Positions 1 through 8,450 of a DNA stretch of 37,523 bases are shown here, one piece after another. This DNA is from Alphaproteobacteria bacterium MedPE-SWcel. Its GTDB lineage: Bacteria; Pseudomonadota; Alphaproteobacteria; Rhodobacterales; Rhodobacteraceae. The stretch spans positions 1 through 37,523 of the forward strand of contig MPDC01000034.1 of assembly GCA_001874255.1 (NCBI GenBank), given 5' to 3'. The notes under the pieces were generated by a model. It worked only from the letters and a program-made list of their open reading frames with translations, had not been told where the DNA came from and ran no database searches. Within the stretch, counting starts at the first letter, position 1; every line of letters begins with the position of its first letter. The translations under genes were made by a program, and so were the position numbers.

Positions 1-619
1 AAGCTCAGGCGGCGTAAATGAGAACTTGGGGCGGCACGTGAAAGGGACAGGTCCACCCATGCGTCTTTCAACATCGACATAGCGATATCGAGCATGTTTT
101 TGCTTGGCGTCATCGAACAGAGGATACTTTCAAACCCATCATCAATCTTTTCCGCGCGGATGCTCTTGCGATACTCCGAACAATCACGGGTTTGACAGTT
201 GTAGTACGGGTAACGCTTCCCCGTCGCACTGCGCGACCAATACGCGGTCATCGGCTTGTCACAGCAGGCGCAATTGACCGAGCCACGCAATGGAAAGTCC
301 TTGTTGATGTCAGGGCGCTTGGCGGCGATGCCTTTGCTGTTCCGGCGCTCTTGGGTGGTCTGATAGGTCTCAAGTGAGATCAGTGCGTGGTGATGTCCTT
401 TGCGACGTGTGATGTCCCAGGGTTCATGCTCAATATATCCCGCATAGATCACGCGGTTAAGCATGTCCGTCACCTTTTGCTGGCGGATTTGACCATTGGG
501 CAGGTCTTTCGGAAACTCTGGTTGAGCCTCCAAGAAACGCTTGATGTCCGCTTGTCCAGCGAAACGACCAGAAGCGTAACCTTCCAGCGCTTCCTTGACG
601 ATGGATGCAACAGGTTCAT
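1..619 (-). pseudogene. Serine recombinase, C-terminal fragment interrupted by an IS
   Basis: Reading the minus strand from about 617 downward gives one open frame with the C-terminal architecture of large serine recombinases. It has a recombinase-domain stretch (EPVASIVKEALEGYASGRF), then the region leading to the zinc beta-ribbon with a CACC pair (NCACCDKPMTAYW) and a second Cys pair (YYNCQTRDCSEYRKSI), then a start of the helical tail (MLKDAW). The catalytic N-terminal resolvase domain is absent, because the frame is cut at about 619-620 by the terminal repeat of an IS3-type element. The downstream end runs off the window; after MLKDAW the translation no longer resembles the usual coiled tail, so the 3' end may also be altered. 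It cannot be an active recombinase as it stands. Family assignment is confident; the exact family member is not. Confidence 0.8.
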
Positions 620-857
620 TGAATCGCCCCGGGTTTGTCGGAGACCTATAGCTTCCTTTCACGCGACCATATCGAGCACGTCGTGCTGTGCATAGAAGTT
701 CTGTTCAGCCTCTGCTGGCGGGATGTTTCCGATGGGGCCAAGCAGGCGCCGGTTGTTGAACCAATCGACCCAGCCGAGGGTGGCCAGTTCCAGATTCTGC
801 ATGTTGCGCCACGGGCCCTGACGATGAACCAGCTCGGTTTTGTAGAGACCGTTTAGA
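620..857 (-). mobile_element. IS3-family element, right-end remnant with transposase C-terminus
   Basis: On the minus strand 852-659 encodes the last part of an IS3-family OrfB (DDE) transposase: NGLYKTELVHRQGPWRN, then WVDWFNNRRLLGPIG, then PPAEAEQNFYAQ, ending at TGA (659-661). The NGLYKTEL and WFNNRR motifs are diagnostic of the rve core C-terminus. Beyond the stop, plus-strand positions 620-646 (starting TGAATCGCCCCGGGTTTG) look like the terminal inverted repeat of this group, so 620 is probably the outer edge. The 5' part is missing: homology stops near 852-857, where an IS110-type fragment begins on the other strand. Neither the DDE residues nor the second terminal repeat is present, so the element is dead. 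Confidence 0.8.
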
Positions 858-1104
858 CACGACTACGGCAACCAGTCCGGTGAGCGTGATGTATCCGGCG
901 GAATTATTAAAGCCGGTGAGGTTAACCTGCGGTGGGCATTGTGCCAGGCCGCAACCGTCATGATGAACCGTGGCAGGCCGACATGGCTGAGAACATGGGA
1001 CGCACAACTGGCACAACGCCGTTGCCGAAAGGTTGCGATGGTTGCTCTGGCAAGTGGGATCGCCGTCATTCTCCATCGAATTTGGGTCGCGGCCATCGGG
1101 GGCA
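858..1104 (+). pseudogene. IS110-family transposase, C-terminal remnant
   Basis: The plus-strand frame through 864-1089 reads NQSGERDVSGGIIKAGEVNL, then WALCQAATVMMNRG, then a tail ending AVILHRIWV. This is the Transposase_20 (IS116/IS110/IS902) C-terminal domain, including the conserved serine in the SGG...KAG motif. An in-frame stop lies upstream at 843-845 and no start codon or N-terminal DEDD domain is present. After HRIWV the frame runs a few unrelated residues to TAA (1102-1104), so the normal end is also lost. It lies tail to tail with rhaK, separated by about 20 bp. It is a decayed fragment with no expected activity. Confidence 0.8.
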
Positions 1105-1126
1105 GGTAACAGCGACACTTGCCAGC

Positions 1127-2521
1127 CTAGCGCGTGCGCCCGGTCGGCCAGGGCGTGCCCACACGCTTCCATTTCGCGGCATAGGTTGCGAGGGACGTTG
1201 CTGTGCCCTGTGTCGGCGTGGGCAGGGAAGAGGGTAGGGCGTCGGATCCACCATAGAGGAGCGCGGCCCCGATGCTGGTACCGGTCGTGGTCTGGCTCTG
1301 CAGGACCGGCCTGCCTGTGGCGGCTGCCAACATGGCCAGAAAATGGGGGTTTTGGGCGAAGGGGCCTTCTACAATCGTGGGGCCCGCAGCCCCGGTCAGC
1401 GCGAGGCAGCTGTCCGTCATCAGGGCGAGGTAGTAGGCCAGCGCAACCGATCGCTGGCCTGTGCCGCTGGCCGGGGGAGGCCCGTGCCATCTCATTTCCT
1501 GTCCCTGAAAAGGGCCGGTTTCCGGTTCAACCGCCGGCAGCAGCATCACGTTCTGGGACAGGACATCTGCTGCGTCCTGCGCGCTGGGTGCAAAGGGGTG
1601 ACCGTCTTGAATGATCTCGAATTCCCGCCCCCCCATAAACCGGGCCGACGGAACCGGATCGCCCATGGCGTTGACATTGACCAGCGTATCGCGGCGTGGA
1701 TCCAACGGGGTGCGGGGGGCACCAATCGCCATCACGATGACCCAGGTGCCGGTCGAGACGACCGAAAACGGGCCGGTCTGGGCCAAAAGATGCGGATACA
1801 GAGAGGCATTGGAATCGTGAATTCCGCAGACCACCGGAGTGTCCGGTGACAGCCCCGTTGCCGCCGAGATGCCGGGCAACAGCCTGCCAAGCACCTCGTC
1901 GGATTGTTTGACCGGCGCCATTTTGTCCGAAATCCCGAGGTCTGACACGAGGCTGGAAAACCGGCGGGCCTGCGGGTCCCATAGATCCGTGTGGCAGCCC
2001 ATCGAGGTGACATCATTCGCCAGGGCGCCGGTCAGCCGGTATCCCCAGTACTGTGGGTATCCAATGATGTGGGCGGTGCGATCGCGCAGGCCCGGGTCGC
2101 GTGTGAACAGGTAGTGAAGCTGAGCGCCGGCATTCAACCCTCCGGCCAGCCTGGGCGAGCCTGTCTCGGCAAAAGGCGGGCGCAGACTGTCGTAGTCAGA
2201 GGCGATGTCGCCGGGGATGGGATGCTCGTAATCAAGGATCGGCGCCGCAAGGTCTCCGGCCGTGTCGATGAGTACGATACTGGCCCCGTGGGTCGTGATC
2301 GATATCGCGTCAATGCCATGCTGCTGGTGGAGGGTTTTCAGCGCGTCGAGGAGAAACTGCCAATGCCCCTCGGTGTCAAAATGCGGCCAGGGCGGGCCGG
2401 GCAACACCCTGTTGGGGCGGGTGAGCACGGCGACCTCCTCAAGGCGTCGAAGATCCACCAACGCCAGTTTGGCATTGGTCTTTCCGATGTCGATCACAGC
2501 GACATGGCGCGGCGGGGTCAT
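1127..2521 (-). CDS. rhaK: L-rhamnulose kinase (FGGY family)
   Basis: Predicted to phosphorylate L-rhamnulose at O1 in the cytoplasm, feeding RhaD. The 464-residue protein opens with the FGGY-family phosphate-binding motif ([13 protein letters not shown], residues 11-23) and carries [12 protein letters not shown] with the likely catalytic Asp, the STGTW segment, and GGREFE. In rhizobia this RhaK also helps rhamnose uptake; that is family knowledge, not visible here. It is the last gene of the minus-strand rha operon: its ATG (2519-2521) overlaps the TGA of the mutarotase gene as ATGA, which fixes the start and implies translational coupling. Its stop at 1127 is only about 20 bp from the IS110 remnant, so its last residues (after KWKRVG) may be non-native. 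No terminator was seen after it. Confidence 0.9.
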   Translation of the reverse strand: MTPPRHVAVIDIGKTNAKLALVDLRRLEEVAVLTRPNRVLPGPPWPHFDTEGHWQFLLDALKTLHQQHGIDAISITTHGASIVLIDTAGDLAAPILDYEHPIPGDIASDYDSLRPPFAETGSPRLAGGLNAGAQLHYLFTRDPGLRDRTAHIIGYPQYWGYRLTGALANDVTSMGCHTDLWDPQARRFSSLVSDLGISDKMAPVKQSDEVLGRLLPGISAATGLSPDTPVVCGIHDSNASLYPHLLAQTGPFSVVSTGTWVIVMAIGAPRTPLDPRRDTLVNVNAMGDPVPSARFMGGREFEIIQDGHPFAPSAQDAADVLSQNVMLLPAVEPETGPFQGQEMRWHGPPPASGTGQRSVALAYYLALMTDSCLALTGAAGPTIVEGPFAQNPHFLAMLAAATGRPVLQSQTTTGTSIGAALLYGGSDALPSSLPTPTQGTATSLATYAAKWKRVGTPWPTGRTR

Positions 2522-2835
2522 GGCAGGTAAAACAGCGGCTCGAGTTCGACGGCGACAGGGGCGTTATCCGGGCCGGTCTCCATGATGTCGGCCATATGCG
2601 CCCACCATTTCTGCATCACCGGATGGTCCGGCAATGCGCCCATGCTGTGGTCGTCGCGACGGGTCAAGACACCGATCAACAGGTCGGTGTGCGGATCGAG
2701 GTGAATGGAATAGTCGCTGATCCCGGCCTCCTTCAGCAGCGCGGCCAGCTCCGGCCAGATCGCGGTGTGGCGGCGGGCGTATTCCTCTTTCATGCCCGGA
2801 TTGAGGCGCATCCGGAAAACGTAGCGTTCGCTCAT
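2518..2835 (-). CDS. rhaU: L-rhamnose mutarotase
   Basis: A 105-residue protein of the L-rhamnose mutarotase family (RhaU in rhizobia, RhaM in enterobacteria), which interconverts alpha and beta anomers so that the isomerase receives the right form. Family hallmarks are visible: N-terminal [16 protein letters not shown], then [10 protein letters not shown], the central SIHLDP with the histidine used in catalysis, and WWAHMADIM near the C-terminus. The start is MSERYVF, because its ATG (2833-2835) overlaps the rhaQ TGA (2832-2834) as ATGA; an upstream in-frame ATG would lie inside rhaQ. It also overlaps rhaK at the 3' end. Tight coupling on both sides supports a role in the same pathway. Confidence 0.93.
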   Translation of the reverse strand: MSERYVFRMRLNPGMKEEYARRHTAIWPELAALLKEAGISDYSIHLDPHTDLLIGVLTRRDDHSMGALPDHPVMQKWWAHMADIMETGPDNAPVAVELEPLFYLP

Positions 2836-3836
2836 GTCGCTTTTCTCCTCGCAAGAATGGCCCAAAGCCGGGGCAGGGCGATCACTCCGATCAGCAGCAG
2901 ACCAATGAAGATCGACATCACGATACCGGGCACATTCAGCAAGCCAAGTCCGAAGGTCACCAATCCCATTACAAAGGCCGCAATCACCACGCCGGGAATG
3001 GAGCCGGATCCGCCGAGGATATTGACGCCCCCCAGCACAACCATCGTAACCACCTCCAGCTCCATCCCCGATGCGATGCTTGGACGTGTGGAGCCGAGCC
3101 GGGACGTGAGGCAGAGCGCCGCGAAACCCGACATCACGCCCGTCAGCAGGAACAGGATGAATTTGACCCGCTGCACCCGAATACCGCTGAACAGGGCGCT
3201 GGTCGGGTTGTTGCCGATGGCATAGACGGCGCGGCCGAAATTGGTCCTGTGCAATATAATGCCATAGATCACCGCGAAGACGACAAAGAACAGCATTTCA
3301 ACGGTGATGACCCAGGCGATGTAGCCTTGACCGAACCACGCAAAACTCGCGGGATAGCCGCGAAACGCGTCGTCGCCGAGGATGATATAGCTGATCCCTC
3401 GAAACAGGCTCATGGTGCCGATGGTGACCACGATGGAGGGCAGCCCCAGGACGGTGACAAAGACCGCATTGAAGGCGCCGCACATCAGGCCGACCGTCAG
3501 GCTGATCAGCACCAATTCCGCCGTGCCGGCCCCATATTGAAGCGCGAGCCCCATGGCCGTGCTCGCCAGCGCGATAATGGAGGCAACCGACAGATCTATT
3601 TCTCCGGCGATGATCAGGAGGGCCATGGCAAACGCGATCATCGCCTTTTCGGTGAAGTTGAATGTGGCATCGCTCAGGTTCCATGCATTCAGGAAATAGG
3701 GCGAGGCAAAGCAGTTGACGATGAAGATCGCGACCGCAACCGCCAGCAAGAGGACTTCCCAGCTGCGCAGGACACGGGAGAGGCGACCGTTCAGACGATC
3801 CGGGATATGGCGCGAGAGGGCAGGGGCATCCGTCAT
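2832..3836 (-). CDS. rhaQ: L-rhamnose ABC transporter permease 2
   Basis: A 334-residue inner-membrane permease of the BPD_transp_2 (RbsC-like) family. It has about 8-10 hydrophobic segments, the [15 protein letters not shown] region and the cytoplasmic loop [16 protein letters not shown] typical of sugar ABC permeases. It should pair with RhaP and RhaT. The start chosen is MTDAPALS (ATG 3834-3836), overlapping the rhaP TGA (3833-3835) as ATGA. A longer open frame continues upstream but reads through rhaP in an unrelated, non-hydrophobic frame and is not real. The 3' end overlaps rhaU. Confidence 0.92.
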   Translation of the reverse strand: MTDAPALSRHIPDRLNGRLSRVLRSWEVLLLAVAVAIFIVNCFASPYFLNAWNLSDATFNFTEKAMIAFAMALLIIAGEIDLSVASIIALASTAMGLALQYGAGTAELVLISLTVGLMCGAFNAVFVTVLGLPSIVVTIGTMSLFRGISYIILGDDAFRGYPASFAWFGQGYIAWVITVEMLFFVVFAVIYGIILHRTNFGRAVYAIGNNPTSALFSGIRVQRVKFILFLLTGVMSGFAALCLTSRLGSTRPSIASGMELEVVTMVVLGGVNILGGSGSIPGVVIAAFVMGLVTFGLGLLNVPGIVMSIFIGLLLIGVIALPRLWAILARRKAT

Positions 3837-4813
3837 GATGGTGTTTCCGCTGATTTGAGGATGATGCGGCCTTTGGTGCGTCCGGCCCTTGCGTTGAAGG
3901 CAACGGCGATCAGGATGGCACTGCCCGAGATTGCCAGCTGCCAGAACGGCGAGATATTGACCACCGGCAGGGCGTTCTTGACCACGCCGAGGAACAGCGC
4001 ACCGAGGACCGCGCCCCCCACCGACCCGACGCCGCCCGCAATCGAGATGCCTCCGATCACGCAGGCTGCCACCACCTCCAGTTCGAACCCGCCCGCGATA
4101 TCCACATAGGCCACCGCATAGCGTGCGACCCACAGGTATCCCGTCAGCCCGGCCAATGCGCCCGAGAGGACAAATACGAGAAACTGCGTCCGCCCGACAT
4201 TGATGCCGGTATAGACAGCCGCATGGGGGTTGCCGCCGACGGCAAATATCGACCGTCCCAAACCGGTGCGCGCCATCATGACGCCAAAGGTCACGACAGC
4301 GAGAACCGCAGTCCAGGACAGGACGGGCAAGCCGAAGATCTCTGCCCGTGGGAAGCCGGTGAAGGAGGCGCTCATTTCGTGGCTGTTGACCCATTTCCCG
4401 TTCGATATCAAAAAGATAACGCCTCGGAAAATTGTCATCGTGCCAAGGGTCACAACGATCGGGGGGATTGCAAGCTTCCACACCAGGAGGCCGTTGATGG
4501 CGCCCATTGCGGCCCCGAGCAGAACAGCGATCAGGAGAATGACCGGAATGGGCAGCTCTGGCAACGCCACGTTGATCATGGCGCAGACCATGCCCGTCAA
4601 GGCCAGATTGGCCGCCACCGACAGATCAATGCAACGGGTCAGGATCACCACCATCTGGCCGAGCGCCAGAATGATGAGCGGCGCGGTGTCATTGAACACA
4701 TTGGCGAGGTTCGCGGGCGCGACAAAGCCCGAGAACCGCGAGGCGATCACCAGCAACAGGCCGAGTATCGCTCCGGCCAGGATCGTTTCGCGGAGGGGGA
4801 TCAAACGGGTCAT
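3833..4813 (-). CDS. rhaP: L-rhamnose ABC transporter permease 1
   Basis: A 326-residue permease homologous to RhaQ. It has a cytoplasmic N-terminus, several membrane helices, the RCIDLSVAANLALTG motif and a strongly conserved GGISIAGGVGSVGGAVLGA glycine-rich region near the C-terminus, typical of RbsC-type permeases. It forms the transmembrane pore with RhaQ for import of L-rhamnose delivered by RhaS. The ATG (4811-4813) lies 3 bp after the rhaT stop. The two different permeases, rather than a homodimer, match the rhizobial RhaSTPQ transporter. Confidence 0.92.
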   Translation of the reverse strand: MTRLIPLRETILAGAILGLLLVIASRFSGFVAPANLANVFNDTAPLIILALGQMVVILTRCIDLSVAANLALTGMVCAMINVALPELPIPVILLIAVLLGAAMGAINGLLVWKLAIPPIVVTLGTMTIFRGVIFLISNGKWVNSHEMSASFTGFPRAEIFGLPVLSWTAVLAVVTFGVMMARTGLGRSIFAVGGNPHAAVYTGINVGRTQFLVFVLSGALAGLTGYLWVARYAVAYVDIAGGFELEVVAACVIGGISIAGGVGSVGGAVLGALFLGVVKNALPVVNISPFWQLAISGSAILIAVAFNARAGRTKGRIILKSAETPS

Positions 4814-4816
4814 GGT

Positions 4817-6352
4817 CTATGCTTCCTGCAGCCGGGGGGCTGCGGTTATTCCGGCCGCATGGCGGACCAATGTTTCGGGCGTCAGCTCCTCACCGGACAG
4901 CTCTGCCGCGATCCGCCCGTCGCGCATCACGATCACACGGTCGGACATGCCGATGACCTCGGGGATTTCCGAACTGACCATGATCACCGACAAGCCCTGC
5001 GCGGCAAGTTCCGCCATGAAGTCATGCACCGCCGCCTTGGACCCGATGTCGATCCCCTTTGTCGGTTCGTCCAGAATGATCACCTGAGGCTGGGTCGCCA
5101 GCCATTTCGCGATGACAACCTTTTGCTGATTGCCACCGGACAAATTGCCGACATCCTGATCCAACGAGGCCGCCCGCAGGTCCAGCCGTTCGGCATATTG
5201 CCGGGCCAAGGCGAATTCTTCGGCCAGTCGGATGAACCCCGACCGCGAGGTGCGGCCAAGCGATGGCAGGGTTATGTTCTGGAAAATCGGCAAGCCGATC
5301 ACCGCGCCCTGTTTGCCCCGATCCTCGGGCACATAGACAATTCCGTTGCTGACGGCGGCAGCGGGCGAGCGGATGATGCGGATGGCGCCATTGATCTTGC
5401 ACACCCCTTTGCTGGGACGCGTGATCCCGAAAAGCGATTGCATGAACTCGGACCGTCCCGCGCCCACAAGCCCATAGAACCCGAGGATCTCACCCCGTCG
5501 CAAGGTGAAGCCGATGTCGGAAAATTCGGTGGGGTGACTGTAGCCCACGACCTGAAACACGTCCTCGCCCGGTTCGGCAATGCGTTCGGGGAAAATCTGG
5601 TCGACAGCGCGCCCAACCATCAGCTTGACCAATGTATTCTCGTCAATATCGGCGATCTTTCCATCCCCGACAAAGCTGCCATCGCGAAACACGGTATACC
5701 TGTCGGCGATGCGGAAAATCTCGTCGAACTTGTGGCTGATGAACAGGATCGCCTTGCCCTGCGACTTCAGCGTCTCCACCAGTTCATACAGCTCTTCGAT
5801 CTCCTTGTGGGACAGGGCCGCCGTGGGTTCGTCCATGATCACCACCCGTGCATCCACAGAAAGCGCGCGCGCAATGGCAACCAGGTGCTTGTTGGCGATG
5901 CCGAGATCCCGCAACACCGTGTGGGTGCCAAAGGGGGCTCCGATCTCTTGCAGCAGAGCCGTCGCCTTGCGGTGCATTTCGGCGGTGTCGATCAGCCCAA
6001 GACGAGAGCGGGGCGCATGACCGATAAAGATATTCTCGGCCACGGACAGCTCGTCAAACAGAACCGTTTCCTGGTGGATGGCGGTGATCCCTGCGGCCGA
6101 GGCGGCGTTGGGGCCCGAAAACCGGACCGGATCGCCATCGATGCGAATGGTTCCGCCATCAGGCTGGTATATTCCGGTCAGGACTTTCACGGTGGTTGAT
6201 TTGCCGGCTCCGTTTTCCCCGACGAGAGCCGTCACTTGACCGGGGTAGAGATCCAGCCGGACCTGATCCAATGCCTTTACGCCGGGAAAGGTCTTGGTGA
6301 TCGCATCCATCGATACAACAGGCGTATGCGCTGATGTCATTGCGTCGGTCAT
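4817..6352 (-). CDS. rhaT: L-rhamnose ABC transporter ATPase (two NBDs)
   Basis: A 511-residue tandem nucleotide-binding protein of the CUT2/RbsA type. NBD1 has Walker A GENGAGKST (residues 45-53) and Walker B VVIMDEPTAAL. NBD2 has the degenerate Walker A GLVGAGRSE usual in this family, an intact signature LSGGNQQKVVIAKWL and Walker B VIILDEPTKGID. In NBD1 the ABC signature position reads LGIANKHLVAIARAL instead of LSGGQ-like, so the two composite ATP sites are probably asymmetric. The start is the ATG at 6350-6352; a second in-frame ATG four codons later (MTSAHT) is an alternative. An 81-bp gap with a stable hairpin separates it from rhaS. This RhaT is an ATPase and unrelated to the E. coli RhaT symporter. 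Confidence 0.93.
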   Translation of the reverse strand: MTDAMTSAHTPVVSMDAITKTFPGVKALDQVRLDLYPGQVTALVGENGAGKSTTVKVLTGIYQPDGGTIRIDGDPVRFSGPNAASAAGITAIHQETVLFDELSVAENIFIGHAPRSRLGLIDTAEMHRKATALLQEIGAPFGTHTVLRDLGIANKHLVAIARALSVDARVVIMDEPTAALSHKEIEELYELVETLKSQGKAILFISHKFDEIFRIADRYTVFRDGSFVGDGKIADIDENTLVKLMVGRAVDQIFPERIAEPGEDVFQVVGYSHPTEFSDIGFTLRRGEILGFYGLVGAGRSEFMQSLFGITRPSKGVCKINGAIRIIRSPAAAVSNGIVYVPEDRGKQGAVIGLPIFQNITLPSLGRTSRSGFIRLAEEFALARQYAERLDLRAASLDQDVGNLSGGNQQKVVIAKWLATQPQVIILDEPTKGIDIGSKAAVHDFMAELAAQGLSVIMVSSEIPEVIGMSDRVIVMRDGRIAAELSGEELTPETLVRHAAGITAAPRLQEA

Positions 6353-6388
6353 ATCTTGCTCGTTCGGGAGTATTGGGGGGGCTTGGGA

Positions 6389-6421
6389 CTGGCCCGGTGG
6401 GCAGTGACTGCACCGGGCCAG
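6389..6421. promoter_or_regulatory. Hairpin between rhaS and rhaT
   Basis: Perfect 11-bp inverted repeat CTGGCCCGGTG / CACCGGGCCAG with an 11-nt loop, in the 81-bp gap after the rhaS stop. On the transcribed (minus) strand there is no long U-run after the stem, so it is better read as an mRNA-stabilising or partial attenuating structure than a full terminator. Such hairpins after binding-protein genes commonly allow the binding protein to be made in excess over the membrane subunits. Function inferred. Confidence 0.6.
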
Positions 6422-6433
6422 AGGGGGAGCGCT

Positions 6434-7429
6434 TCAGAAGATCGACTTGAACTGGTCGATATTGCTTGCGTCATAGACAAACGGGTCAGCCATTGCGCCT
6501 TCCTTGTTGTCATCAAGGGTCAGGCTGCCCATGCGGCCCATCGGGATTTCTGCTCCCGGTGCCGCTTCGGCGCCGTTCTGGCTAATTTCATAGGCCAGCA
6601 TGGTGGCGGAATACCCAAGGTCGATCGGGTTCCAGATGGCAAAGGACTGAGACGCCCCCGTGGCAATCGCACCGGCCATTTCAGACGGCAGCCCAAGGCC
6701 AGTCACGTTGACTTCGCCCACTTTGCCCGCATCCACAACAGCTTGTGCGGCAGCCACGATGCCCACGGAGGTCGGCGCGATGATGGCATCGAGGTCCGGG
6801 AAAGACTGCATCAACCCGGTGGCTTCGCGGTAGGATTTATCAGCGAGATCATCGCCGTAGACCGTGGACACCAGATTGATGCCGGGATAGTCGCCCATCA
6901 CTTTGGTCATCTCGTCGATCCAGATGTTCTGGTTTGTCGATGTCGTCGTCGCGGACAGCACGGCAACATCGCCGCCCTCGGGCAGGTGGTCGGCGGCCAG
7001 TTTGATGATCATATTGCCGATCAGCGGGTTGGATGAGGGGTTCAGGTGCAGTTGGCGACCCTCGGGTGCGACGCCCGAGTCCCAGCTGATGACGGTGATG
7101 CCGCGTTGCATCGCTCGCTGCAGCGCCGGGACAAGCGCGTCCGTGTCATTGGCCGAAACGGCGATTGCATCGACCTTTTGCGCAATCAGCGCATTGATGA
7201 CTTCGATTTGGCCTTCTGCCGTCGTGTCCGTCGGCCCGGTATAGATGACCTCCACGTTGCCCAGTTCCGCAGCGGCTTCCTTGGCGCCTTCTGCGGCGGC
7301 TTCGAAAAACCCGATCCCCAGCGCCTTGACCACAAGGGCAATGCGCACATTGTCCTGAGCCAGAGCCGGGCCTGCGAACATCGCTGTGGCCACTGCGGCC
7401 GAGGCGATCAGCTTCTTGAATACACTCAT
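6434..7429 (-). CDS. rhaS: Periplasmic L-rhamnose-binding protein
   Basis: A 331-residue periplasmic sugar-binding protein (Peripla_BP_4, RbsB-like) for the RhaSTPQ importer. The first 23 residues are a clear Sec signal peptide (KK, hydrophobic core, cleavage after ALA in GPALAQDN). The mature part starts with the typical first beta strand (VRIALVVKALG) and contains the hinge-region signature DAIAVSANDTDAL. The start is MSVFKK (ATG 7427-7429), preceded by a GGGAGGAAACC ribosome site; a longer frame upstream lacks a signal peptide at its terminus. It lies 31 bp after rhaR. RhaS here means the binding protein, as in rhizobia, not the AraC regulator of enterobacteria. Confidence 0.93.
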   Translation of the reverse strand: MSVFKKLIASAAVATAMFAGPALAQDNVRIALVVKALGIGFFEAAAEGAKEAAAELGNVEVIYTGPTDTTAEGQIEVINALIAQKVDAIAVSANDTDALVPALQRAMQRGITVISWDSGVAPEGRQLHLNPSSNPLIGNMIIKLAADHLPEGGDVAVLSATTTSTNQNIWIDEMTKVMGDYPGINLVSTVYGDDLADKSYREATGLMQSFPDLDAIIAPTSVGIVAAAQAVVDAGKVGEVNVTGLGLPSEMAGAIATGASQSFAIWNPIDLGYSATMLAYEISQNGAEAAPGAEIPMGRMGSLTLDDNKEGAMADPFVYDASNIDQFKSIF

Positions 7430-7460
7430 GGTTTCCTCCCTAAAGTGTGGTTTGGGCTGG

Positions 7461-8264
7461 CTAGGATGCCACCCCCTCTTTTTGCGTTGTCCCCGAGGGA
7501 ACAACGATCAAAGTGACATCCGCTGCCTCCAGCATGGCGGCCGCGCGGTCATCGATACCGTCATCGGTGATAATCGTGTCGATCCGGTCCAGCGGGCACA
7601 ACACCAGGCTGGAGCGGTTCTGAAACTTCGAGCTGTCGGCGAGCACGATCAGCTCTTCGGCCTGTCCGATCAGCTTTTCTTCGGCCTGGATCAGCAATGG
7701 ATCCTGCTCCATCAAGCCCAGCGGGCCTATTCCGGCAGCGCCCATGAACATGCGTTTGGCGTAGAAATTCCGGGTCACATCATTTTCGAAGGGCGACAGG
7801 ATGATGTTTTGTTCGCGGTAGATAATGCCGCCCGACAGCATGACCGTATTGGTCGTGTTCTTCAGCAGATGCTCTGCAATCGGAAATGAGTTGGTAAAGA
7901 CCTGCAACCGGCGCGACGCCAGCGGGTGGACCATCTGAAATGTGGTGGTTCCTCCATTGATGATGATCGGCTCACCATCTTCACAGAGCTCGACTGCGGC
8001 TGCGGCGATTGCCTGTTTCTCGGCAATATTCATTGTCTCGTTGACGGTAAAGGGACGCCCGGCGAGACCTACAAATGGTTTTGTCGTCAGAGCTTCGGCG
8101 CCGCCGCGAACCCGGCGCAGGCGTTTTTGGTCGTCCAGCGTATTGATGTCGCGGCGCACGGTCGCCTCTGATGCGCCTGTCAGCGCGCACAGATCGACCA
8201 CGGTCACCAGTGACCGGTCCTGAACGGCGGATAGGATAACGCGATGTCTGTCTTTCTCGTGCAT
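7461..8264 (-). CDS. rhaR: DeoR-family regulator of the rhamnose genes
   Basis: A 267-residue DeoR-type regulator. The N-terminal winged helix (about residues 1-60) has VVDLCALTGASEATVRRDI as the HTH and RLRRVRGGA as the wing. The C-terminal DeoRC sensor domain has the phospho-sugar binding motifs INGGTTT, LSGGI and FMGAAGI. In Rhizobium leguminosarum the homologous RhaR represses both rha transcripts, so here it should bind the dyad at 8314-8382 and be released by a pathway intermediate. It is the first gene of the operon, thus probably autoregulated. Start ATG at 8262-8264. Confidence 0.92.
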   Translation of the reverse strand: MHEKDRHRVILSAVQDRSLVTVVDLCALTGASEATVRRDINTLDDQKRLRRVRGGAEALTTKPFVGLAGRPFTVNETMNIAEKQAIAAAAVELCEDGEPIIINGGTTTFQMVHPLASRRLQVFTNSFPIAEHLLKNTTNTVMLSGGIIYREQNIILSPFENDVTRNFYAKRMFMGAAGIGPLGLMEQDPLLIQAEEKLIGQAEELIVLADSSKFQNRSSLVLCPLDRIDTIITDDGIDDRAAAMLEAADVTLIVVPSGTTQKEGVAS

Positions 8265-8313
8265 GGTGCGGCCCTTTCGATTGGCTCAAGGTGCGGTGAG
8301 TCCGGGCGGGCTG

Positions 8314-8382
8314 TCAATCAATAATTATCACAAACAATCATTCTGCGCCGCAGCATGATTGTTTGTGAGTGAAAATGATTGA
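8314..8382. promoter_or_regulatory. Large dyad, candidate RhaR operator
   Basis: In the rhaR-rhaD divergent gap three inverted-repeat layers share one centre at about 8348. The core arms TCACAAACAATCAT (8328-8341) and ATGATTGTTTGTGA (8355-8368) are perfect. The inner CTGCG/CGCAG flanks the centre, and outer TCAATCA / TGATTGA lie at 8314-8320 and 8376-8382. The TGATTG half-motif is repeated, as expected for a DeoR-family oligomer binding several half-sites. The position allows simultaneous control of both divergent promoters. That RhaR binds here is inference. Confidence 0.7.
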
Positions 8383-8450
8383 CTTGAGAGGGGGCTGCGG
8401 TCAGCTTGCCGGTGACAAATCTGATTTTTCTGTCGCCTATGGAGGCACCA

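Noticed and set aside
1066-1254. A frameshifted continuation of rhaK into the IS110 region
   Set aside because: The rhaK frame ends cleanly at TAG (1127-1129), and 858-1104 is better explained as an IS110 remnant on the plus strand.
3837-4481. Possible 215-residue N-terminal extension of RhaQ
   Set aside because: It overlaps rhaP entirely, is not hydrophobic, and the ATGA junction gives a better start.
4223-6199. 658-codon plus-strand frame opposite rhaT and rhaP
   Set aside because: Antisense shadow of high-GC genes; no recognisable domain and no ribosome site.
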